A DNA stretch of 57,854 nt from a virus: IMG/VR virus record IMGVR_UViG_3300044716_000655, positions 1-57,854 of that record, one strand, 5' to 3'. The position numbers were made by a program, and so were the translations under genes. Shown one piece after another: positions 51,305-57,854 of the stretch. Numbering within the stretch: position 1 is the stretch's first letter; every line of letters starts with the position of its first letter. Below the pieces are notes generated by a model. That model was not told the DNA's origin. It ran no database searches and worked only from the letters and a program-made list of their open reading frames with translations.

Positions 51305-51853
51305 ATGAGATATAAATTACAACACATCTGGGAAACATTTAGATATAGCATACCTGGATTTTTTAGAGCATTATGGGTATTCCGTAAAGCATTATGGAAT
51401 TATCGTTGGTATGGAGGACACCACTCAGTATTCCCACTTATGTCTGCTGCTATAAAAGATATGCATGTTAATATAGAAGAACGTGGTATTGAGGAATTGA
51501 TATCTAAAGGTAAAAAAGTAGAAGCAATGAAACGATGTGTTTACCTACTTGATTTATTTGCTGATGATGGTTTTGTAGATGCAGCGGAGAAAGAGTTAGG
51601 ATTAGAAATGATCTTTCGTAATCACTTTGAACCTTTAGAAGATAGACCAGAGTTATATGTATTAGTAGAAGACCTTACTGAAGAGGAAAAGAAAATCAAT
51701 GAGCGAGTACTAAGAAGAGCTCACGATATGCAAAAGAAAGGTTGGAAGGAACTTATGCATTTACTTAGTGGACAAAACTATTCCAAATTTAAAAAAGAAA
51801 TAGAGTTCTTAGACCAGTTTGATGGCTCAGGTATCCGTGGTTGGTGGGACTAA
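51305..51853 (+). CDS. Conserved-looking phage protein, function unknown
   Basis: A 182-aa protein. The N-terminal 45 residues are aromatic and basic (FFRALWVFRKALWNYRWYGG), then a helical domain EAMKRCVYLLDLFADDGFVD and an acidic linker with TEEEKKINERVLRRAHDMQK. Similar proteins lie beside virion genes in marine phages; no function known. Confidence 0.55.
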   Translation: MRYKLQHIWETFRYSIPGFFRALWVFRKALWNYRWYGGHHSVFPLMSAAIKDMHVNIEERGIEELISKGKKVEAMKRCVYLLDLFADDGFVDAAEKELGLEMIFRNHFEPLEDRPELYVLVEDLTEEEKKINERVLRRAHDMQKKGWKELMHLLSGQNYSKFKKEIEFLDQFDGSGIRGWWD

Positions 51854-51880
51854 TCATGAATATGCATATATTTATATACC

Positions 51881-52312
51881 ATGGACATTAATGATCTATT
51901 TAAATTATTCTCAGAAGAAGATAAAGAATCACCTAAAAATGACACCCCAACTTTAGATTTTACAGAACATCCAGTATATTGGGTAGGGATGTTTACTAAA
52001 ATTATTAAAAATCATAAGGGATTTGACTTATATATTAAAAAAATCTTCAATAAACTTACTCCTGAGTTAGAAATAGAGATAGATAAAATGGAGGAGTTAG
52101 GAGATTGGGTCACATTTAATCGGGCTTGGTTTTATATAGAAAAAATAAATCTAAAAAATGATTTCCATTATGAATATTTAACATCAACTGCTACTCCTGA
52201 TACCATAATGGCTTTAGATGTTACTATAGCTCATTTTGAGCGCCTTGAAGAATATGAAAAATGCGCTCATTTATCTGATATTAAAAATGAGTTAAAAGAT
52301 TTCATCAAATAG
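51881..52312 (+). CDS. Protein of unknown function
   Basis: A 143-aa helical acidic protein (DINDLFKLFSEEDKESPKND) with HPVYWVGMFTKIIKNHKG in the middle. ATATATTTATAT at 51867-51878 just before the ATG is a candidate late promoter. No family recognised. Confidence 0.5.
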   Translation: MDINDLFKLFSEEDKESPKNDTPTLDFTEHPVYWVGMFTKIIKNHKGFDLYIKKIFNKLTPELEIEIDKMEELGDWVTFNRAWFYIEKINLKNDFHYEYLTSTATPDTIMALDVTIAHFERLEEYEKCAHLSDIKNELKDFIK

Positions 52313-52314
52313 AC

Positions 52315-52345
52315 TTGGGAGTACTTAAATCTTATATTATATTAT
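52315..52345 (+). promoter_or_regulatory. Possible promoter, TTGG / TATATTATATTATAAC
   Basis: TTGGGAGTACTT then TATATTATATTATAA, a weak match to the -33/-7 pattern. Upstream of 52360. Confidence 0.35.
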
Positions 52346-52359
52346 AACAAAACAAAATT

Positions 52360-52557
52360 ATGAAAAACAGAGAAACTGTCTTAAAAAAATTAGATTCTAT
52401 TGAAGCTGGTTTGAATGTATTAAAATTTATGGTTAATAGACAAGAACCTATAGAAAATTTTATCAATAAAATTGAATCTACTAGAGAATTAGTAGACCAT
52501 GTTAAAGGATATATCGAAAATGAGCTTATAGCAGGAACTGAATTAAACCGTATTTAA
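52360..52557 (+). CDS. Small helical protein, function unknown
   Basis: A 65-aa helical protein (NRETVLKKLDSIEAGLNVLK) with heptad-like spacing. Upstream of the HD-domain gene by 17 bases. Function unknown. Confidence 0.5.
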   Translation: MKNRETVLKKLDSIEAGLNVLKFMVNRQEPIENFINKIESTRELVDHVKGYIENELIAGTELNRI

Positions 52558-52574
52558 TAATAAAAATAAAAGTT

Positions 52575-53336
52575 ATGATTTTAACAGCAGAAAAAATTCA
52601 ACAAAACTGGATTGACTTAGAAGAAGTAATTAAAGTATACATTGATGAACCACGCCGTTCACAATTACTTGATTTCTACTCAACATACTCAGAGCGCATT
52701 ATGATGATGCCTGCCTCTCATAAAAAAGAATACCACAATGCCTTCCCAGGTGGCTATGTAGATCATGTATTACGAGTAATAGATTGTGCTCTTAAATTAA
52801 ATGATGTATGGATTGAAATGGGGGTAGATAATTCTACTTATACTAAAGAAGAGTTAGTATTTGCTGCTTTAAATCATGATTTAGGTAAATTAGGTGATGC
52901 TGAAAATGAATCATATATCCCTCAAACTGACCAATGGCGTAAAGATAAATTAGGTGAAGATTATACTTTTAATAGTAAACTAGCTTTCGCCTCAGTACCA
53001 GATCGTGGATTATTTTTACTTCAACAACATGGTATTAAGTATACATTTAACGAAATGATTACTATTCAAACTCATGATGGTCTATATGATGAAGGTAATA
53101 AAAAATACTTAATGTCATGGTCACCTGAGCAAAAACCAAGAACAGCATTACCATTTATTGTTCACCAAGCTGATTTAATGGCTGCTCGTATTGAGTTCGA
53201 ACATGAGTGGTTACCTAAACTAAATAATCAAACAACTAAAACCCAAACCAAACCAACTACCAAAACTTCAGTTAAAACTAAAGCATTAGGAAATGTAAAA
53301 TCATCTGGTTTAATGGATTTATTAAATGACATATGA
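52575..53336 (+). CDS. HD-domain phosphohydrolase
   Basis: A 253-aa protein. GGYVDHVLRVIDCAL near residue 59 provides the first His, ALNHDLGKLG near 96-105 the central HD pair, TIQTHDGLYDE near 160 and VHQADLMAAR near 200 the remaining metal ligands. This is a complete HD-domain metal site, as in nucleotide or cyclic-nucleotide phosphohydrolases. The C-terminus is a flexible K/T/Q-rich linker and a short helix. It may clear host second messengers or nucleotides; substrate unknown. Confidence 0.8.
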   Translation: MILTAEKIQQNWIDLEEVIKVYIDEPRRSQLLDFYSTYSERIMMMPASHKKEYHNAFPGGYVDHVLRVIDCALKLNDVWIEMGVDNSTYTKEELVFAALNHDLGKLGDAENESYIPQTDQWRKDKLGEDYTFNSKLAFASVPDRGLFLLQQHGIKYTFNEMITIQTHDGLYDEGNKKYLMSWSPEQKPRTALPFIVHQADLMAARIEFEHEWLPKLNNQTTKTQTKPTTKTSVKTKALGNVKSSGLMDLLNDI

Positions 53337-53605
53337 TAGTATTATTAATAATATTAGGATTAATGGTCGTAGTACTTGGGTACACGACCTTTAATCTTCT
53401 TAAGAAAAATGAAAAAGCAGAAGACTTAATACTCAACTATGAGAATTATATTAAGACTTTAGCTATTACTTTATCAACAGCTGATAAAAAAATAAAAGAT
53501 ATTGATAGCAAAGGATTATTCGACAGCGATGATGAAATAGGATGGTTCTTTAATCATATTAAAGAAATTCAAGATGATTTAAATAAGTTTAATCCTAATT
53601 TATGA
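53333..53605 (+). CDS. Membrane-anchored helical protein
   Basis: A 90-aa protein: N-terminal transmembrane helix (IVLLIILGLMVVVLGYTTFN), coiled-coil helix, then an acidic motif LFDSDDEIGWFFNHIKEIQD. ATGA overlaps on both sides tie it to the HD gene and the sigma-like gene. Function unknown. Confidence 0.55.
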   Translation: MIVLLIILGLMVVVLGYTTFNLLKKNEKAEDLILNYENYIKTLAITLSTADKKIKDIDSKGLFDSDDEIGWFFNHIKEIQDDLNKFNPNL

Positions 53606-54483
53606 TAAGTACAATTACTAAACCTAAAAAAAGTGGTGTTTATTTCACCCAACAAACTGAGGATGCTATTATTAAATATAATAAATCCCAAGATTTTGAG
53701 GTTAAAAATAAAATATATGATAATGAAATTCATTATGCTTTTTTTAAGTTAACTGAGAATATAATACATACATTCAAATTTTATTATACTGAGGTAGATA
53801 ATATTGAAGATTTACAACATGAGGTAATTACTTTTTTACTCTCCAAAATACATCTTTATGATCATAAAAAGAATCTTCAAGATCGATTTAGGAATATAAT
53901 TACTAAAGAATTCAAAGAGGAGTATGAATCAAATTTTGAAGAATATGTAGGCGAGGTAGATAGAGTAACTCAAAGCCAAATAAATGACTTTATATCATTA
54001 CTAACAATCTCAGATGAGTGTAGAGATAAATTAAATAAACTTACCCCACCTAAAGCTTATTCTTATTTTGGTACTATTGCTAAACGATATTTAATACTAT
54101 ATAATACTAAAAATTATAAAAAACGAGTAGACTCAGTCCCAGTTGAGGAATTAGAACAAGATGAAACATATTCTTATTTAATAGACGAACCTACTAAAAA
54201 TGAATTTTTATCAACATATATAGATAAGTTTGTTGAACATTGTAGTTCTAATATATATAGTTTATTCCCTAAAGAGTATGACGCCCAAATAGCAGATGCT
54301 ATTCTAGAACTATTCCGTAAAAGAGAAAATATAGATATCTTTAATAAAAAAGCATTATATATCTACATTAGAGAAATAGTAGATGCTAAAACCCCAAAAA
54401 TAACTAAAATAGCTAACCAACTTTATAGTATTTTTAAAGGAGGATATATATCGTATTTAGAAAATGGGTATATAAAATTTTAA
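53602..54483 (+). CDS. Putative late-transcription sigma factor (gp55-like)
   Basis: A 293-aa soluble protein. The N-terminal TEDAIIKYNKSQDFEVKNKI, the central ENIIHTFKFYYT and HEVITFLLSKIHLYD, and PPKAYSYFGTIAKRYLILYN with a following KNYKKRV resemble in order the T4 gp55 family of short sigma factors that direct RNA polymerase to late promoters. There is an insertion of about 60 residues between the two conserved parts. The assignment is by pattern only. It would pair with the ATATTTAT motif seen before virion genes. Confidence 0.55.
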   Translation: MISTITKPKKSGVYFTQQTEDAIIKYNKSQDFEVKNKIYDNEIHYAFFKLTENIIHTFKFYYTEVDNIEDLQHEVITFLLSKIHLYDHKKNLQDRFRNIITKEFKEEYESNFEEYVGEVDRVTQSQINDFISLLTISDECRDKLNKLTPPKAYSYFGTIAKRYLILYNTKNYKKRVDSVPVEELEQDETYSYLIDEPTKNEFLSTYIDKFVEHCSSNIYSLFPKEYDAQIADAILELFRKRENIDIFNKKALYIYIREIVDAKTPKITKIANQLYSIFKGGYISYLENGYIKF

Positions 54484-54513
54484 TATTTCATATTTATATG
54501 AAAAATATACCGT

Positions 54514-54861
54514 ATGAGTGCATTAGACAATATAGTATTTGGTGACAAAAAATTCTCAGACATACTAGAAGAAATTTATAACAACCAAAAGAAAAAAGAA
54601 AAGCAAATATCAGCTCTTATAGCTGAATTGAAACCACTTGTAAACGAGATTGGAGATGCTACTTTAATTGTTCCTCTTATTAAAGAATACCTAGATGTGG
54701 GTGTTAAAAATGATGAGCAATTAATCAAAATGGCTACTATTATCCAACGAGTAGTTCAATCTAATGCTACCGCTGCAGGAGAGGGATTCACAATATCAGA
54801 TGAGGAAAAAGCACAACTTTTATCTGAGTTAAATAAAATCGAGTCTAAAACCGATAGATAA
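54514..54861 (+). CDS. Helical phage protein, probably structural
   Basis: A 115-aa helical acidic protein (SALDNIVFGDKKFSDILEEI, then QKKKEKQISALIAELK). It lies directly upstream of the baseplate spike-like gene with a one-base overlap. ATTTATATG at 54492 is a candidate late promoter. Probably a baseplate or tail component. Confidence 0.55.
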   Translation: MSALDNIVFGDKKFSDILEEIYNNQKKKEKQISALIAELKPLVNEIGDATLIVPLIKEYLDVGVKNDEQLIKMATIIQRVVQSNATAAGEGFTISDEEKAQLLSELNKIESKTDR

Positions 54862-56126
54862 TGATAGCACCTAAGTTTGGTTTAAAATCATCAGTTTCTT
54901 CTTTATCTAGAAATAAGGGAGGCGAATCTTTAGTAGGAAGAGCTCAACTTTCAACTATATATTCTGTTAGAGTATTAGATATAATTTTAGATGATACTCA
55001 TGAATTATTTGACGAATATGGAGGATGGAATTCTATAGGCACTATATTCTATGAATATGCTAATGCTCCTATAGCTCTTGTAAAACAAGATGTGCTACCT
55101 GCTTTTCCACTATCTCCTAATATTAAACAATACCCTACTATAAATGAGTTGGTTCCCCTAATATTTTTAGCAGACCAACAAGTTATAGATAACCCAAACG
55201 CAGTTAAGCCATATTATTTTCCTCCTATAAACATTTGGAATAGCATCCATCATAATGCTATACCAAACTTATTACATATTAGACAAGCTAATGTAAACGC
55301 TGATTATAGAGAATCTGAATTAGGTATAGTTAATAGAACTGTAGAAGATGGTGGCACTGATATAACTTTAGGAGAAACATTCAAAGAAAAAATAGATGTG
55401 CATCCTTTATTACCATATGAAGGAGATATAATATATGAAGGAAGATGGGGTAATTCTATTAGATTTAGCTCAACTGTTACTGATGCTGTTATTCCCAATG
55501 AGTGGTCTCAAAACTCAACAGAAAATGGTGATCCTATAACCCTAATTAGAAACGGCCAGCCAACAACCGGAATACCACCAGAACCTTGGATCCCTATAAC
55601 TGAAAATATAAATACAGATCAATCTTCTTTATATTTAACAACAACCCAAACAATACCTTTAGAAGCCAATATTTTAGATGCGTCATTCTCTACCTCAGAT
55701 AATTCACCCGCTAGTGTAAACACATATAATTCACCTCAAATATTACTTAATTCTGGTAGATTAGTTTTAAATGCTACATCTGACTCTGTCATTATAGGCT
55801 CACCTAAAACAATTCATCTATCCGCTCTAAACTCAGTTAATATAGATGGTGGAAATAAAACTACTATAGCATCCCCACAGATATTATTAGGAGCTAATAA
55901 CGCCTCTCAACAATTAATATTGGGTAATAAATTCATGGATGATTTTAAATTATTATTAGAATTATTACAAGATGTAAGTGATACTCTTTCTAACTTAGTA
56001 GGAGTACCACCTGGAGCACCATTAAATCCTGTTCTTACATTACAAGCTATAAATTTATCTAGTAAATGTGCTTCTTTATCTAATAACTTAAATAGTTATT
56101 TATCTAATACTACTAAAACTGTATAA
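54861..56126 (+). CDS. Baseplate hub/spike-like protein (T4 gp5-like)
   Basis: A 421-aa protein. The segment GRWGNSIRFSSTVTD followed by WSQNSTENGDPITLIRNGQP is typical of the gp5-like baseplate family in marine and T4-like phages. The C-terminal third has short repeats (ILLNSGRLVLNA, TIHLSALNSVNIDG, TTIASPQILLGANN) of the type that forms a beta-helical spike. A lysozyme domain is not seen. It would form the membrane-piercing centre of the baseplate. The next gene starts two bases after its stop codon. Confidence 0.72.
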   Translation: MIAPKFGLKSSVSSLSRNKGGESLVGRAQLSTIYSVRVLDIILDDTHELFDEYGGWNSIGTIFYEYANAPIALVKQDVLPAFPLSPNIKQYPTINELVPLIFLADQQVIDNPNAVKPYYFPPINIWNSIHHNAIPNLLHIRQANVNADYRESELGIVNRTVEDGGTDITLGETFKEKIDVHPLLPYEGDIIYEGRWGNSIRFSSTVTDAVIPNEWSQNSTENGDPITLIRNGQPTTGIPPEPWIPITENINTDQSSLYLTTTQTIPLEANILDASFSTSDNSPASVNTYNSPQILLNSGRLVLNATSDSVIIGSPKTIHLSALNSVNIDGGNKTTIASPQILLGANNASQQLILGNKFMDDFKLLLELLQDVSDTLSNLVGVPPGAPLNPVLTLQAINLSSKCASLSNNLNSYLSNTTKTV

Positions 56127-56128
56127 TA

Positions 56129-57854
56129 ATGTCTGTATATAAAGTTAGTGATGGGAGTATAATTACGTTTAAAAAACGTGGCCCCGAATTATCAGCTATA
56201 TTAACCACTCCTGATGGTAAGGTTATTACTGGGCCTTCAAGGATGGGTAACACTGAGGAAAAAGCCGCCAGAGAGATATTATTAGCTAGTAATATTGTAG
56301 ACCCTACTACAGGAGATCCTTTACCATATACTATTGAAGGTTCACCTCCTCCAACATCAACATCAACAGTACCCCCAGCTGGCTTACAACAACCAACACC
56401 TCCTCCTCTTCCCTTAAAACCTAATGCTAAAGTTACAATAACTGGAAAAGTTGTAGATAGTATTAGTAAACGACCTATAGAATTAATAATAGTAACTAAT
56501 GGCTCTGATAGTGTAGAAACTAATAAAAATGGAGAGTTTGTTTTTGAATATATATACTCCCCTGATAAAAATAACATAACATTTTTTGGGGTTGGTTATA
56601 CTCCTCTTTCTAAAGATATATCTACTGAGCCTAATAATAAAATAATTCTAGGAGAGGTTCTTCTTGAACCTGTACAACTATCAGCATTAGAAGTAGTAGG
56701 AAAACCCAACGTTTTTTTTATAAATGGGTTTGTAGTTGATAATAAAGGAAAATTCATCCCAGATGCTAAAGTAACTTTTAGTTATTTTATACCTATTAAT
56801 ATAGATGTTAATTTACCTACTGTTAATTCACCTGTTCCTCAGGTAAGTGTAGATTTATCTAGTGTTATCCCCCCCATTCCTCCTATCCCTCCTGTTCCTA
56901 TTAAAAAAATTAAAAATACTGATAGTAAAGGAATATTTGAATTTGGTGATGATTCTGATTTTAATTTAAAAGATGCTACATTAACTGTAACGGCTCCAAA
57001 TTACGAATCAGTCATTATAAATTTAACTAATGCCCCAAGCGAAGGAGTAAAGATATATAAAAACAAAAAAGGAGTTCCTGATTTAACATCTACCCCATAT
57101 GATGGTAAAATATATCCTATAGGAAGAATAGTTCTTCCTCCTAAAGCTACTGAAACTATTAGTGAGGAACAAATTAAACAAAAAGTTAAACGAACTAAAG
57201 ATAAATCAGACCCTGGGTTTATACAGCGTTTAATCCAATTAACAGTTAAAGCATATAATGCTGCTGTAGATAGATTAGTACCTTTTTTATTAAACATGTT
57301 AATCGCATTTGGTCCCGCTGCTGCTAATGCTGTTATGACTAATTCAAAAGTATTAGATAAAGTATGTCCCTCTCAAAGCACTATCAATAATATTATTAGG
57401 GCTAGAAACTCACTAGTAACCCAAATAAATGTACTATATAACAGCTTAAGAATACTATCATCAGCTTCATCAGCCACATCTACTTTTACCCAATCGCTTA
57501 CTACAGCTATTCAAGCGTATTATTTACTTCCTATTCCTGCGTCTACTTTATCAGCAGGAGCAGTAGCGTTTTTATTGGAAGCTAAAGATACTATAAAAGA
57601 AGATCTTAAAAAACAAACTAAAATATTAGATGGTATAGTAGCAATAATAGCTTATTGTGCGGCTATATTAGCTTACTTACTTACTATATTAAATTTATTA
57701 GACCAACTAATACTACTTTGCGCTGAAGAACAAGAAATACCTTTTAATCAACTCAATCCTGAAATCACAGCTACTATTAATAACTCTTTAAATAATGAAT
57801 TAGTGGAAAATCCTCCTATATATAAGGGCTTTAAACTAGAATTAGTTTTAGATG
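56129..57854 (+). CDS. Large virion protein with carboxypeptidase-regulatory-like repeats (3' end outside window)
   Basis: An open frame of 575 codons without a stop runs to the right edge. After a proline/threonine linker (residues 70-100), two modules look like CarbopepD_reg domains: ITGKVVDSISKRPIELIIV and FINGFVVDNKGKFIPDAKVT, each followed by a G-x-F/Y strand. Proline tracts (PPIPPIPPVP) separate them from a C-terminal helical part with hydrophobic segments (AIIAYCAAILAYLLTILNLL). Probably a baseplate or tail protein. Carbopep-type domains suit carbohydrate or protein recognition at the host surface. Confidence 0.6.
   Translation, partial: MSVYKVSDGSIITFKKRGPELSAILTTPDGKVITGPSRMGNTEEKAAREILLASNIVDPTTGDPLPYTIEGSPPPTSTSTVPPAGLQQPTPPPLPLKPNAKVTITGKVVDSISKRPIELIIVTNGSDSVETNKNGEFVFEYIYSPDKNNITFFGVGYTPLSKDISTEPNNKIILGEVLLEPVQLSALEVVGKPNVFFINGFVVDNKGKFIPDAKVTFSYFIPINIDVNLPTVNSPVPQVSVDLSSVIPPIPPIPPVPIKKIKNTDSKGIFEFGDDSDFNLKDATLTVTAPNYESVIINLTNAPSEGVKIYKNKKGVPDLTSTPYDGKIYPIGRIVLPPKATETISEEQIKQKVKRTKDKSDPGFIQRLIQLTVKAYNAAVDRLVPFLLNMLIAFGPAAANAVMTNSKVLDKVCPSQSTINNIIRARNSLVTQINVLYNSLRILSSASSATSTFTQSLTTAIQAYYLLPIPASTLSAGAVAFLLEAKDTIKEDLKKQTKILDGIVAIIAYCAAILAYLLTILNLLDQLILLCAEEQEIPFNQLNPEITATINNSLNNELVENPPIYKGFKLELVLD

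Overview
The window is one contiguous piece of a large, AT-rich genome of a virulent tailed bacteriophage, probably a myovirus, infecting a Bacteroidota (most likely flavobacterial) host. The reasons are a gp5-like baseplate protein, an endolysin, a ClpP-type protease, a putative gp55-like late sigma factor, an ATP-dependent DNA ligase and an RNA ligase. Other signs are dozens of tiny tightly packed genes all on the + strand, A-rich leaders in place of Shine-Dalgarno sites, and promoters with the Bacteroidota-type -7 element TAnnTTTR. No integrase, plasmid or transposon genes are seen.

Layout. (1) 1-6954: a sugar cassette with an aminotransferase end, a methyltransferase-like protein, a NeuA-type cytidylyltransferase, a Gfo/Idh/MocA dehydrogenase, a NeuB-type synthase, a GNAT acetyltransferase, a DUF115/Maf-like protein and two GT-A glycosyltransferases. 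It reads as a nonulosonic (sialic-like) acid pathway. (2) 6999-10470: small late-type genes, including a DksA/TraR zinc finger, an HNH-like protein and a second methyltransferase. (3) 10546-14216: small genes, two exported proteins and a PG-binding plus GH19 endolysin. (4) 14234-18341: a signalling cassette of two paralogous histidine kinases with different sensors, a stand-alone receiver, an exported protein and a membrane coiled-coil protein. (5) 18404-46564: an early/middle region of about 80 mostly very small genes. It holds DNA and RNA metabolism genes (pyrimidine-dimer-glycosylase-like, AEP-primase-like, P-loop kinase, RNA ligase, two calcineurin-type phosphoesterases, DNA ligase, cyclic-phosphate receiver domain, RecA/RadA-like ATPase), an SPFH lipoprotein, a DUF932 protein and an AT-hook protein. 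Two RNA clusters are also here: two normal tRNAs at about 19 kb, and an unusual array of tRNA-like RNAs at 30.3-31.3 kb. (6) 46565-47102: a structured, compositionally distinct non-coding region, possibly an origin or terminus. (7) 47103-57854: late/virion genes ending in a baseplate spike-like protein and an unfinished large protein with carboxypeptidase-regulatory-like repeats.

Regulation. I count 33 copies of one promoter pattern between 10.5 and 46.2 kb. The core is TTATCTTTATAGTATAA, usually with CCTAGA about 24 bases before TATCTTTA. Copies often follow a hairpin terminator or overlap the stop codon of the gene upstream, so many small genes form their own transcription units. Toward 46 kb almost every gene has one. 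Virion genes lack the pattern and several instead carry an ATATTTAT motif, which may be the late promoter used with the gp55-like factor at 53602-54483.

Most unusual elements: the array of tRNA-shaped RNAs that share acceptor and T arms but mostly lack a normal anticodon loop, sitting in the same region as an RNA-repair gene set; the two-component cassette next to the endolysin; the nonulosonic-acid cluster; an 83-nt RNA candidate with its own promoter at 44.75 kb; and a small gene flanked by 15-bp perfect inverted repeats at 50.9-51.3 kb. Functions are read by eye from sequence motifs; no search was run.
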